Shown: in pieces, positions 18,707 to 27,810 of the stretch
Layout of the letters: every line of letters begins with the position of its first letter
Numbering within the stretch: position 1 is the stretch's first letter
Assembly: GCA_963777895.1 (NCBI GenBank)
Contig: CAVZSF010000007.1
Span: forward strand, 248,001-312,000
Source of the DNA: UBA2241 sp963777895
GTDB lineage: Bacteria > Actinomycetota > Thermoleophilia > UBA2241
Direction: 5' to 3'
Length of the DNA stretch: 64,000 nt
Program-made: the position numbers and the translations under genes
The notes under the pieces: model-generated
Told to the model about the DNA's origin: nothing
Seen by the model: only the letters and a program-made list of their open reading frames with translations
Database searches by the model: none

Positions 18707-20722
18707 TCACTTGGCTCCGATCGCGCTGAGGATCAGGTCGATCATCTTGATGCCGACGAACGGGGCGACCAGGCCGCCGAGGCCGTAGATGAGCAGGTTG
18801 CGGCGCAGTACGGCGTTGGCCGAGGCGGCCCGGAAGCGCACGCCCCGCAGTGCCAGGGGGATCAGGGCGACGATGATCAGCGCGTTGAAGATGACGGCGC
18901 TGAGGATCGCGGAACGAGGCGTGCTCAGGTCCATGAGATTGAGGCGGCCGAGCGCGGGCAGCACCCCGGCGAACATCGCCGGGATGATGGCGAAGTACTT
19001 GGCGACGTCGTTGGTGATCGAGAACGTGGTAAGCGAGCCGCGCGTGATGAGCAGCTGCTTGCCGATCTCGACGATCTCGATGAGCTTCGTCGGGTCGGAG
19101 TCGAGATCGACCATGTTGCCGGCTTCTCGCGCGGCCTGCGTCCCCGTGTTCATCGCGACGCCGACGTCCGCCTGGGCCAGGGCCGGTGCATCGTTGGTGC
19201 CGTCGCCGGTCATCGCCACGAGGTTGCCTGCCGCCTGCTCGCGTCTGATCAGGGCGAGCTTGTCCTCGGGGGTGGCCTCGGCGAGGAAGTCGTCGACGCC
19301 GGCCTCCTCGGCGATCGCCCCCGCGGTCAGCGGGTTGTCTCCGGTGATCATGACGGTGCGGATGCCCATCCTCCGCAACTCCTCGAAGCGCTCACGGATG
19401 CCCGTCTTGACCACGTCCTTGAGGTGGACGACCCCGAGGGCGCGGCCGTGCTCGGCCACCACCAGTGGGGTGCCTCCGCCGGTCGACACGCCGTCGACGA
19501 TCTCGCTGAGCTCGTCGGGCATGCTGCCGCCGTGCTGCTCGACCCAGGTCCGCACGGCCTCGGCGGCGCCCTTACGGATCTGCCGCCCGTCCATGTCCAC
19601 GCCGCTCATGCGCGTCTGGGCGGTGAACGGGACCAGGGTGGCGCCGGCGAGCTCGCGACCGCGCAGGTCGAAGCACTGCTTGGCGAGCACGACGATCGAG
19701 CGGCCCTCCGGCGTCTCGTCGGCGAGGCTGGCGAGCTGGGCCGCGTCCGCGAGCTCCCGCTCCGTCACATCCGGGCCCGGCAGGAAGGCGACCGCCTCGC
19801 GGTTGCCCAGCGTGATGGTGCCGGTCTTGTCGAGGAGCAGCGTGTTACAGTCGCCGGCCGCCTCGACGGCCCGTCCGGAGAGGGCGAGCACGTTGCGCCG
19901 GACGAGCCGGTCCATGCCGGCGATGCCGATCGCCGAGAGCAGGCCGCCGATCGTGGTCGGGATGAGGCAGACGAGCAGCGAGGCGAGCACGACGACGTCC
20001 TGATGCGCCCCGGAGTAGACGGCGAAGGGCTGTAGCGTCACCACGGCGATGAGCAGGACCATGCTGAGGCCGGCGAGCAGGATCTCGAGTGCGACCTCGT
20101 TGGGCGTCTTCTGCCGCGCCGAGCCTTCGACCAGCGCGATCATGCGGTCGAGGAAGCTCTCGCCGGGCTTCTGCGTGACCCGCACCACGATCTCGTCCGA
20201 GAGGACGCGGGTCCCGCCCGTCACAGCGGAGCGGTCGCCGCCAGACTCGCGGATGACAGGCGCGGACTCGCCGGTGATGGCCGACTCGTCCACGCTGGCG
20301 ATGCCCTCGATGACCTCGCCGTCGGCGGGGATGACCTCGCCGGCCGATACCACCACGACGTCGCCGGCGACGAGGGATGTCGAGGGCACGTCCTCGATCG
20401 TCCCGTCGGCACGCCGCAGGCGGCCCATGGTCTCGGCGCGGGTGCGCCGCAGGGCTGCCGCCTGCGCCTTGCCGCGCCCCTCCGCGATCGCCTCGGCGAA
20501 GTTCGCGAACAGCACGGTGAACCAGAGCCAGACGTCGATGCTCCAGGCGAACCAGGTGGGGTCCATGATCGCGACGACGAGCACGAACGCGCTCACCAGC
20601 TCGGTGATGAAGATGACAGGGTTCGTCCTGGCAAGGTGGCGGGGGTCGAGCTTGACGACGGCGTCGCGCAAGGCCCGTCCCAACAGCTCCCGGTCGAGCA
20701 TCGATGAACGCTTCGCGGTCAT
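18707..20722 (-). CDS. kdpB: Potassium-transporting P-type ATPase subunit B
   Basis: The product has 671 residues. It is a P1A-ATPase with the phosphorylation motif DKTGTIT, the TGES actuator motif (ITGESAPV), the nucleotide-binding KGA segment, TGDN and GDGTNDAPALAQADVGVAMN, plus about seven transmembrane helices. It supplies ATP hydrolysis for high-affinity K+ import through KdpA. It begins two bases after the kdpA stop, so the two are tightly coupled. Length and motifs are normal and uninterrupted. Confidence 0.98.
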   Translation of the reverse strand: MTAKRSSMLDRELLGRALRDAVVKLDPRHLARTNPVIFITELVSAFVLVVAIMDPTWFAWSIDVWLWFTVLFANFAEAIAEGRGKAQAAALRRTRAETMGRLRRADGTIEDVPSTSLVAGDVVVVSAGEVIPADGEVIEGIASVDESAITGESAPVIRESGGDRSAVTGGTRVLSDEIVVRVTQKPGESFLDRMIALVEGSARQKTPNEVALEILLAGLSMVLLIAVVTLQPFAVYSGAHQDVVVLASLLVCLIPTTIGGLLSAIGIAGMDRLVRRNVLALSGRAVEAAGDCNTLLLDKTGTITLGNREAVAFLPGPDVTERELADAAQLASLADETPEGRSIVVLAKQCFDLRGRELAGATLVPFTAQTRMSGVDMDGRQIRKGAAEAVRTWVEQHGGSMPDELSEIVDGVSTGGGTPLVVAEHGRALGVVHLKDVVKTGIRERFEELRRMGIRTVMITGDNPLTAGAIAEEAGVDDFLAEATPEDKLALIRREQAAGNLVAMTGDGTNDAPALAQADVGVAMNTGTQAAREAGNMVDLDSDPTKLIEIVEIGKQLLITRGSLTTFSITNDVAKYFAIIPAMFAGVLPALGRLNLMDLSTPRSAILSAVIFNALIIVALIPLALRGVRFRAASANAVLRRNLLIYGLGGLVAPFVGIKMIDLILSAIGAK

Positions 20723-20724
20723 GC

Positions 20725-22402
20725 CTACACGCTGAGCTGCTCGAGGATGGGACCCAGGGAGAGTACCGGGAAGTACGTGAGCCCGATGATGATGAGGATC
20801 ACGCCCGCGAGCAGGACGGCGAAGAGCGGCGTGTGGGTGGGGAAGGTCCCGGCGCTGGGCGGGACCCGCTGCTTGCGCACGAGCGAGCCGGCGATGGCGA
20901 GCACGGCGACGATCTGCAGGAAGCGCCCGGCGAGCATCGTGAGGCCCCCGGTGAGGTTGTACCAGTCCGTGTTGCCCGTCAGGCCGCCGAAGGCGGAGCC
21001 GTTGTTGTTGGCCTGCGAGGTGAACGCGTAGACGATCTCGGAGAGGCCGTGAGCGCCGGGGTTGGCGATCGAGGCGACGGCGCTGTCGAGGAGCACCGAG
21101 GCGCCGGAGAAGCCCAGCGCGACGAGCGGGATCACGATGAGGTAGAAGACCGCCATCTTCACCTCGGACGCCTGGATCCTCTTGCCGAGGTACTCGGGCG
21201 TCCGCCCGACCATGAGTCCCGCGACGAACACGGTGAGGATGGCGAAGACCAGCATCCCGTAGAGGCCCGAACCAGTCCCGCCGGGCGAGACCTCGCCCAG
21301 CATGATGTTGAAGAGCACGACGCCTCCGCCGCCGGGCATGAAGCTGTCGTGAGAGGAGTTCACGGAGCCGGTCGACGTGCCCGTCGTGGCGGCGCCGTAG
21401 AGGGCGCTCGAGGGGGCGCCGAAGCGCACCTCCTTGCCCTGCAGGTTGGGCCCCGCCACGGGCAGCCGGTCGTTGCCGTTGACCTCGAAGTAGGTGGCTG
21501 CCGCTACTGAGCCGGCGAAGAGGACGACCATCACCGCGAAAAGGATCCAGCCCTGCCGCCTGTCGCGGGCCATGCGGCCGAAGGTGTCCGTGAGCGCGAA
21601 GGGGATGACGAGGAGGGCGAGGACCTCGAGGAAGTCGGTCAGCCCGGTCGGGTTCTCGAACGGGTGAGCGGCGTTCGCGTTGGTGATGCCGCCGCCGTTG
21701 GTGCCGAGCTCCTTGATCGCTTCCTGGCTGGCGATGGGGCCGCGGTAGATGGTCTGGGACGGGCCGGCGACGGTGTGGACCGTCGCCGGCCCGTCCAGCG
21801 TCTGAACGACACCCAGCCCTGCGAGGACGATCGCGAAGACGAACGCGAGCGGCAGCAGGATGCGTGTGACGCCGCGGACCAGGTCGACCCAGAAGTTGCC
21901 GATGGTCGCCTGCCGGCGGCGGACGATGCCGCGGATCAGCGCCACGGCGACCGCCATCCCGACCGCAGCCGAGGCGAAGTTCTGGACGGTCAGGCCGGCC
22001 ATCTGGGTGAGATGGCTCATGGTCGTCTCACCGGCGTAGTTCTGCCAGTTGGTGTTGGTCACGAAGCTCACGGCCGTGTTGAACGCGAGCAGCGGGGGCA
22101 CGGCCGAGACGTCGGTCGGGTCGAGCGGCAGGACGCCCTGAACGCGCTGCAGCAGGTACAGGCCGAGGATGGACACGAGGCTGAAGGCGATGAGACTGCG
22201 CGTGTAGACCGTCCACGGCTGCTCGCGTTCGGGGTCGACGCGCATGACGCGGTAGAGCAGGCGCTCGACACGGCAGGAAGACACGATCGGCCGGTGCGCC
22301 TCCGCCTTCGTAGACGCGCGCCATATAGCCGCCGAGCACGGGCGTCAGGGCGACGATGAGCACGGCGAGCAGACCGAGTTGCAGCCAGTCGCCGGCGCTC
22401 AT
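20725..22402 (-). CDS. kdpA: Potassium-transporting ATPase subunit A (one frameshift)
   Basis: The first 40 or so codons, from the ATG at 22402, read DWLQLGLLAVLIVALTPVLG and YMARVYEG in one frame. The remaining 510 read VERLLYRVMRVDPEREQPWT onward in another, with selectivity-filter-like segments (TNTNWQNYAGET, GTNGGGITNANAAHP, NNGSAF). The frame change lies near 22275-22290, in the segment before the VERLLYR motif. The combined product has the usual length of about 555 residues and ten transmembrane helices. It forms the K+ channel-like part of KdpFABC. Given the intact operon, a sequence error is likely. Confidence 0.93.
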
Positions 22403-22454
22403 CGCCGCCGCCGCGCGCTCGTGAGCGCGGTCGGGCTCATGACAGCCCTGCGGT

Positions 22455-22547
22455 TCATGACCCTCGTCCCGTGCGCACGACCGCCGAGATCAGATAGACG
22501 AGCACGGCGACCGCGATGACGACGAAGACGTAGTCAGTCCCCGTCAT
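22455..22547 (-). CDS. kdpF: KdpF small subunit
   Basis: The product has 30 residues, MTGTDYVFVVIAVAVLVYLI onward: one transmembrane helix and a short basic tail, the length and form of KdpF, which stabilises the Kdp complex. The ATG at 22547 overlaps the stop of the preceding small gene (ATGA). kdpA follows 52 bp later. Confidence 0.85.
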   Translation of the reverse strand: MTGTDYVFVVIAVAVLVYLISAVVRTGRGS

Positions 22548-22696
22548 GGCCGTCGCCTGTCGATGTCGTTGTGGTCGTCGCCGTTCCTTGCGTCGTCCTC
22601 GCCGCTCGGACCTATGAGCCAGCCGGCCGCGTCGGTGTAGGCGACGGCCAGCGCGAAGAAGACGATGACGAGCACCGCCACAAGGACGTCGAGCAC
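22544..22696 (-). CDS. Small single-helix membrane protein ahead of kdpF
   Basis: Fifty codons from a GTG at 22696, preceded by AAGGTGA at a suitable distance. The product starts VLDVLVAVLVIVFFALAVAY, one transmembrane helix, followed by a polar, acid-rich tail (GEDDARNGDDHNDID). The stop overlaps the kdpF start (ATGA at 22544-22547), and the start lies 6 bp after the stop of the 122-residue gene upstream. Small helices at this operon position are known in other high-GC kdp operons, but I cannot name the family. It may regulate or stabilise the pump. The coding call rests on the start, the coupling and the hydrophobic pattern. Confidence 0.65.
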   Translation of the reverse strand: MLDVLVAVLVIVFFALAVAYTDAAGWLIGPSGEDDARNGDDHNDIDRRRP

Positions 22697-22702
22697 GACC
22701 AG

Positions 22703-23071
22703 TCACCTTTGCGGCGGCGAGCCGGCGCGCTTCCGTCGGAGATGTGGATGACCAGCCGTCCGGCGGCGCCGGCGAGCTGTGGGACCGTCGAGCGCTGGGA
22801 ACGTCGTTCTGCCGAGCGAAGCTGCGGCCGACGTGCCGAGCAAGGCGTCGACCGACGTTCCGAGTGGAGCGTCGATCGTCGGGCGGGGCTGATGCTCCTC
22901 CGGTCTGCCGGCCGCGGGCGAGACGGACGACACGCGGGCGCTGATGCCACAGCCGGCGACCTCGTGCCAGTGGCGCACAGTCGCGGCTACCAGGAGTGCG
23001 ACCGCGATCACGCCGCCCACCATCACGGCGGCGGCGATGGTCCAGATGAGGTCTTCTGCGACAGTCTCCAT
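22703..23071 (-). CDS. Small membrane protein heading the kdp operon
   Basis: The product has 122 residues from the ATG at 23071, with GGGAGG seven bases upstream. Residues 2-35 contain one strong transmembrane helix (IWTIAAAVMVGGVIAVALLV). The rest is a hydrophilic tail with a short internal repeat (LGTSVDALLGTSAAASLG) and a basic C-terminus. I do not recognise the family. As the first gene of the operon it would be translated under the same control as the pump, so a regulatory or accessory role is plausible. The tail's compositional bias leaves its exact end uncertain. Confidence 0.5.
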   Translation of the reverse strand: METVAEDLIWTIAAAVMVGGVIAVALLVAATVRHWHEVAGCGISARVSSVSPAAGRPEEHQPRPTIDAPLGTSVDALLGTSAAASLGRTTFPALDGPTARRRRRTAGHPHLRRKRAGSPPQR

Positions 23072-23153
23072 GGCGAACCTCCCACACAATGGGTGTCAGA
23101 GAGAGTGTCGCCCTCGGGGCGGCCGCCCGGACGCTTCTTGACGGAACCCTTAC

Positions 23154-23181
23154 GGCGGGCGTTCAGACCTTGACGCCCGCC
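23154..23181 (-). promoter_or_regulatory. Inverted repeat and GTCAAG pair upstream of the kdp operon
   Basis: On the kdp strand, nine-base arms GGCGGGCGT/ACGCCCGCC (23154-23162 and 23173-23181) flank a ten-base loop. The hexamer GTCAAG occurs inside this loop and again 30-odd bases downstream, toward the gene. The element lies about 85-110 bp before the first kdp-operon gene and is a candidate KdpE site or leader hairpin. No direct evidence of function is visible. Confidence 0.4.
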
Positions 23182-23316
23182 CTGCGGGTCCGATCTCGGG
23201 CTGCTACGCGCCCTCTTGCGCCACAGCGCTGGATCGCGCTCGCGGCGCTGGTGCGGGCTCGCTGATCGTCCTCTGAGCCTTCGACCGCGAGCGCGGCAGG
23301 CGGCGTCCGCCCTCCA

Positions 23317-23473
23317 TCTGGTACATCAAGGGGAACTGGAAGCGGCGCTAGCCGGCTTGGAGGTCTGCGTGAGGTCGTGGCTGCGCTTGTGGACGTGGTG
23401 CTTGAGGTGCGCCGGACAGCTGGGGAGCGGCGCTCCGGCGGGATCTCGGCGAGCGCCTTGAGCGCCTTGGCGA
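23317..23473 (-). pseudogene. Duplicated internal fragment of the toroid gene
   Basis: This 157-bp stretch matches 25582-25761 of the alpha/alpha-toroid gene closely, with an internal deletion of about 20 bases and a stop created in what was coding sequence. Orientation is the same as the parent, 2.3 kb away. It covers the part coding for KPGWRRFQFPLMYQTD and the preceding helix. It is non-functional. The flanks, 23190-23316 and 23474-23531, show no gene. Confidence 0.75.
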
Positions 23474-23531
23474 GTCACTTGCCAGGCGTGCAAGCGGCCG
23501 TCGCGCTGCGCACGCCGGCTTCAGGGCGCCG

Positions 23532-25187
23532 TCACAGATTCCGGGAGGCGCTGTAGCTCGACACGGTCTTGGCGTGGTCGGCGTCCGCGTGCACGACCCT
23601 CACCTTCCACTTCGACCGGCCGATACGCCCGTCGAGGTGGATCTTGGCTCGGTAGCTGCTGTAGCTGCCGCTGTCCTTGATTCTCACCCCGACCGTCTTG
23701 TCGAGCTTCCAGTACGGCTCTTCCCCTTGAGGCACGAGCGACACGTAGACCCAGCATTGGATCTTCACCGCGGTCGTGCCCGCCCGATGGTGCGGCTTGA
23801 GATACCCGGAGACGACGCAGTCCCGGGAGCCGTAGGGGACGATGCCGCTGGGCATCGGCAGCAGGGTGAACGACGGCCTCGGCAGCAGCGCCGTCGGCTT
23901 GACCGACACCGGCGCGGCGTTGTCGGGGAGGTAGGCGGCGCTGCCGCGGAAGAGGGCGCGGAGCGTGACCTTGCGCACGACGTGCCGCAAGGTCACCGCG
24001 AAGCGCCCGACCGTCTCGGAGGAGGGCACGACGTCGACCTTCCGCGTGCCTCCCGAGCCGGACACCGTCACCTGCAGCCCTTGCACGCTGCCGTAGCCGA
24101 CCTGCAGGAAGCCCTCGAACCGCAGCGTGGAGTCGTAGGGAGGTGGCGGCGTGGAGGTCGACGCCCCGTCCCAGCCGAGGCTCAGGTCCGGGTACTGCAG
24201 GGCGCACCGGAACACGTCGCCGGCGTCGGCCTGCTCGTCCCGCCAGGCCACGTTCGTGCCGACCACACACGGTTCCGTCTGGCCCTGCGGCGCGTCGGTC
24301 ACCCTGCAGTTGATGCCGGTGTTGAGGTCGCAGAGCCACACGTCGGGCTCGCCGGCCCGGTCGTCCTCGTAGACGACAGACCGGCCGTCGCCGACGGCCG
24401 GGGCCGTCTGGTCGTGCTGGTCGGTGGTGAGACGGCGTTCCTTGCGGGTCGAGAGATCGTACGAGTAGACGTCCCAGTTCCCATTGCGGTGGTCCTGGTA
24501 GACGACGATGCCATCGCCGATCTGCGGGTTCGTCTGGGCGGCGTTGTTCGTCGTCAGCCGCTTCAGGCTCTTCTTGACGAGGTCGTAGCAGTAGATGTCC
24601 CAGTTGCCGTTGCGGCGGTCGGCGAAGACGACCTTGCCGCGATCGATCGCCGGGTCGACCTGGCTGGCGGAGTTCGCGGTGAGGAAGCGGCCGGTGGAGG
24701 CGGCGAGGTCGTAGACCGCGATGTCCCAGTTGCCGCGGGTCTTGTCTTCGAACACGACCGTCGCGGCGTCGATCGCCGGGTCACACTGATCGGCGACGCC
24801 GCTCGTCACCTGCGTCTCGGGTGGCGGCCCGTACGGATCCACCAGAGAGGTGTCGTAGGCGAAGATGTCCCAGTTGCCCGCCCTGTCGTCCTCGTAGACG
24901 ACCGTGTAGCCCTCGCCGGCCGGGTGACGCTGGGCGCTCGTCCCGGCGGGCACCAGGATGTCGACGAGACGGAAGCTGCGGAAGACGTCCCACTGGCCGT
25001 TCGCATCGTCCTCCCACGAGACTCCCTGCTCGACGTCGGAGCCGCTCAGCGACGGCGAGCTCTGCGTGCCGATGCCGGTCGCCACCGGCGTCGGGATCGC
25101 GTACGGCCGCTCGGCCACGGCCGGCGCCGCCAGGATCAGCAGCAGCAGAAGCAGCAGGACGGATGCGATGACGGCAAGACGTGGCAT
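23532..25187 (-). CDS. Secreted TolB-like beta-propeller repeat protein
   Basis: The product has about 551 residues from the ATG at 25187 (GGGGGT lies five bases upstream; the frame also has a TTG at 25199). Residues 1-25 are a signal peptide (LLLLLLLILAAPAVA). Six blade-like repeats follow between residues 40 and 290, four with the signature GNWD(I/V)-x-x-YDL and two degenerate (GQWDVF, GEPDVWLCD). Each ends in a conserved VVYEDDR/VVFADRR/VVYQDHR strand. The C-terminal 230 residues form one or two beta-sandwich domains. It probably binds ligands or proteins at the cell surface. No lipobox or sortase motif was found. Confidence 0.8.
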   Translation of the reverse strand: MPRLAVIASVLLLLLLLILAAPAVAERPYAIPTPVATGIGTQSSPSLSGSDVEQGVSWEDDANGQWDVFRSFRLVDILVPAGTSAQRHPAGEGYTVVYEDDRAGNWDIFAYDTSLVDPYGPPPETQVTSGVADQCDPAIDAATVVFEDKTRGNWDIAVYDLAASTGRFLTANSASQVDPAIDRGKVVFADRRNGNWDIYCYDLVKKSLKRLTTNNAAQTNPQIGDGIVVYQDHRNGNWDVYSYDLSTRKERRLTTDQHDQTAPAVGDGRSVVYEDDRAGEPDVWLCDLNTGINCRVTDAPQGQTEPCVVGTNVAWRDEQADAGDVFRCALQYPDLSLGWDGASTSTPPPPYDSTLRFEGFLQVGYGSVQGLQVTVSGSGGTRKVDVVPSSETVGRFAVTLRHVVRKVTLRALFRGSAAYLPDNAAPVSVKPTALLPRPSFTLLPMPSGIVPYGSRDCVVSGYLKPHHRAGTTAVKIQCWVYVSLVPQGEEPYWKLDKTVGVRIKDSGSYSSYRAKIHLDGRIGRSKWKVRVVHADADHAKTVSSYSASRNL

Positions 25188-25294
25188 CGAGACCCCCAAT
25201 CTCGGCGCGGCACGAACCCGCTGAGCCTACCAGAAAATACGCAGGGGGATGAGTATCCGGCGGCGGCTCAATATGGCGGCCCGAGCCGTGGCAG

Positions 25295-26346
25295 CTAGTC
25301 TAGCCGTCCTGCCGCCTTCAGCACCTGCAGCGCCTTCAGCGTGATCCAGCGGCTGGGCTCGCCCTTGGCCTCGATGTCGGCGTGGAAGCTGCCGTTGAAG
25401 GTCTGGGCGAGGATCCAGCGTCCGTCGGCGTCCCGCTTCTTCTCGACGAGGTCGAGGGCCTCCTGGGCACGCGGGTCGAGGAGGGGCTGTCGGGCGGAGG
25501 TGGGACGGCGTGCCGCGTCGGCCGTGAGGCGTCGTCCGCCCCCAGCTTCGCGAAGATCCCGAGGATCTCGAGCACGTCGGTCTGGTACATCAGGGGGAAC
25601 TGGAAGCGGCGCCAGCCGGGCTTGGAGGTCTGCGTGAGGTCGTGGCTGCGCTTGTGGACGTGGTGCTTGAGGAAGTACTCCGTGCCGTCGGCGAGGGTGC
25701 GCCGGACGGCGGGGGAGCGGCGCTCCGGCGGGATCTCGGCGAGCGCCTTGAGCGCCTTGGCCGCGCCCATGTGGCAGGTGTGGCGTCCCCAGCACATCTC
25801 GTAGCGGTCGTAGGGGAAGCCGGTGGGCGCGTCGCCGTCGTTGTCGTCGAAGCGCTGCCAGGTGGCGATCCAGTCGACGGCGCGCTGCAGGCGGGGGTCG
25901 TCGAGGTAGCCGAGGCGGATGAGGCTGAAGACGAGGTTGCCGGTGAGGCAGGGGATGACGCCGCTGGCGAGTCCGCCGCCGGTCTTGCGGCTGCACTCGA
26001 CGGAGAAGCCGCCCGAGTCGGGGTCCTGGGAGTCGCGGAGGATGGCCTCGCAGGCGGCGCGGACCCGGGCGTCGCCGGGGTCCGCGCCCAGCTCGGCCAG
26101 GATGATGAGCTGCCAGACGGTGCCGGTGTACTTGTCGTTGTAGAAGCGGCCGGGCCGGCCGAAGTGGCCGTCGGCGTTCTGGGCGGCGAGGATGAGCGGC
26201 ACGGCGCCCTGCGTCATGATCTCGCGCCGCGCCTGCGCCGCCTCGCCGCCCTCCGCCGGCTCGCCGAGCAGCTCGGTCAGCGCGAGGTAGCGGACCGAGG
26301 GGTTCGCGGGGGAGAGGAGCCAGTCCCTGAGACGTGGGCCCATCAA
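25295..26346 (-). CDS. Alpha/alpha-toroid (terpene cyclase/prenyltransferase-like) repeat protein (one frameshift)
   Basis: The frame from 26346 gives about 270 residues of helical repeats: SVRYLALTELL, LILAAQNADGHF, YTGTVWQLIILAELGAD, GVIPCLTGNLVFSLIRLGY, CWGRHTCHMGAAKALKAL. These resemble the squalene-cyclase/prenyltransferase barrel. The end continues in another frame: DPRAQEALDLVEKKRDADGRW and SRWITLKALQVLKAAGRLD, stopping at 25295. The frame change lies near 25480-25545. Cys/His pairs (CWGRHTCHMG) may bind metal. Such proteins are often annotated loosely; no substrate can be assigned. Fragments of this gene occur at 12.9, 14.7 and 23.3 kb. Confidence 0.75.
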
Positions 26347-26356
26347 GACCTGCTAG

Positions 26357-27649
26357 CTAGTCGAGCAGGATCTCGGACGGCTGGCGGAATCGCACCCGAT
26401 CCTCATACTGCCCATCCAGGCGGTCAAGGAAGGCGTGTACATCTCGTTCGCCGAGCTCGAACATGATTCTTTCGACCGTGCTCGATACCTGGCGACCGCC
26501 GACCAGCATTATTGGATACTCATCTTGGATGACTTCAGCCTGAACCGGTCGGGAGAAGAAGCTGGTGGTCACGTAGGCGCCAATCCATCCGCGGCGTAGC
26601 CTAGCGACGGTGCGAGCGATATGAGTTCCGCTTGTCGGTGAACTTGACCGCTCACACTTCGCTTGCCCGAGCAACACGAGCTTCGTCCCTCCCAAGCCCT
26701 GACCGAGGTCAAGACGACCAACGAAATCGGCTCCGCCATCAGCGGATCTAGGAGTGATCCATCCTCTGACGTAATCAACCCCCGAGCCGCGAACAAGGTC
26801 CTCTACCACATGCTCCGCGAGAAGCTCGAACCGATGTCTCCGTTCACAGTAGTGCTCGCCGATTGTTTCGAGAATCTTGCCTGCCCTGGAGCCCTCGGGA
26901 GGCTGCTGCTCCTGAGGGCTGACGGTGAGCAGCCGAGAAAGCATTCGCCGCACTCTCGGCAGTGCAGTCGATCCATGCTTCACCCACCATTGCCATGCTG
27001 CCGGAGCCCGGGCGAGGCACTCGTCGAGGGAAAGGCTCGGGTCGCGACGGGCATTTATCCACGACCAGTCGAGTTCCTCCGCTTCTGCCACGGAACTCAT
27101 CACAAGGAAGTCGTAGCGTACGTTGGAGAATGCCTTCTGCGTCTTTGGATCCAGTTGGGCTACGAACTCGGCTCGCTCGATGAGCCCAAAACCCTGAAAC
27201 TCGACGTATCCCTTGACCTTTCCCTCGCTAGGAACACCTCTGAAGAAGATCAGTGGAGCAGCACGCTTCCTGCTTTCGGCATCCAGACCGGAGTGGAACG
27301 GGAACTGCTCAGTGACCAGCAGTTTGTTACCGGGGGCGTCGACTGCGTAGCCGGGCTGTCCGACCTTCTTGTCGCCAAAGTACCGGATGTGACCGGTGTC
27401 CGGACTGAAGTGGTCTTGCCAGGGTGTGAGTATGGAGCCGGCTCGATGGGGGTTCCCGCGAATGAGGATCGCCGGCCGACGAGTGCCATCCACAGCTGCT
27501 ACGTTCGCAATGGGGTTGATGCCTCGATCAAGCTTCGGGAGGGCCGAATCGGGCAGCCAGACCTCGTGGAAGAAGTTCGGGTACCCGTCAACGTCAGCCC
27601 TTGAAGGGTCGGGCCTCGCAGCATAGCGGAGAACATCGCCAATTCGCAC
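26357..27649 (-). CDS. Modification-dependent restriction endonuclease, AspBHI/MspJI-like
   Basis: The product has 430 residues. The N-terminal half has the features of the AspBHI-type SRA-like recognition domain (NFFHEVWLPDSALPKL, then GHIRYFGDKKVG and PLIFFRGV). The C-terminal third carries a PD-(D/E)xK nuclease core of the Mrr type: GGADFVGR with Asp308, then LLGQAKC with the Q-A-K triad at 329-331. In MspJI-like enzymes these residues are catalytic. No methylase is encoded beside it, as expected for an enzyme that cuts methylated foreign DNA. Its lower GC content than the neighbours suggests horizontal arrival. Recognition site is unknown. Confidence 0.8.
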   Translation of the reverse strand: MRIGDVLRYAARPDPSRADVDGYPNFFHEVWLPDSALPKLDRGINPIANVAAVDGTRRPAILIRGNPHRAGSILTPWQDHFSPDTGHIRYFGDKKVGQPGYAVDAPGNKLLVTEQFPFHSGLDAESRKRAAPLIFFRGVPSEGKVKGYVEFQGFGLIERAEFVAQLDPKTQKAFSNVRYDFLVMSSVAEAEELDWSWINARRDPSLSLDECLARAPAAWQWWVKHGSTALPRVRRMLSRLLTVSPQEQQPPEGSRAGKILETIGEHYCERRHRFELLAEHVVEDLVRGSGVDYVRGWITPRSADGGADFVGRLDLGQGLGGTKLVLLGQAKCERSSSPTSGTHIARTVARLRRGWIGAYVTTSFFSRPVQAEVIQDEYPIMLVGGRQVSSTVERIMFELGERDVHAFLDRLDGQYEDRVRFRQPSEILLD

Positions 27650-27810
27650 GCATGGAGTCTATGGCCGTCCCCTGTTGTGCACAATTGGCCGGCATGACGA
27701 TGCGACTGCGGCTGAGGTGCGAGCTTGGATCCGCAGTTCCTTCAAGGCACTAGCTGGCGACGTCTGACCGCAGTGGCAGCGTGAGACACAGACAATGCAG
27801 AGGGGGTGCA

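Noticed and set aside
18614..20035. Open frames of 400-470 codons on the plus strand opposite kdpB
   Set aside because: Shadow of kdpB; no start signal or motifs.
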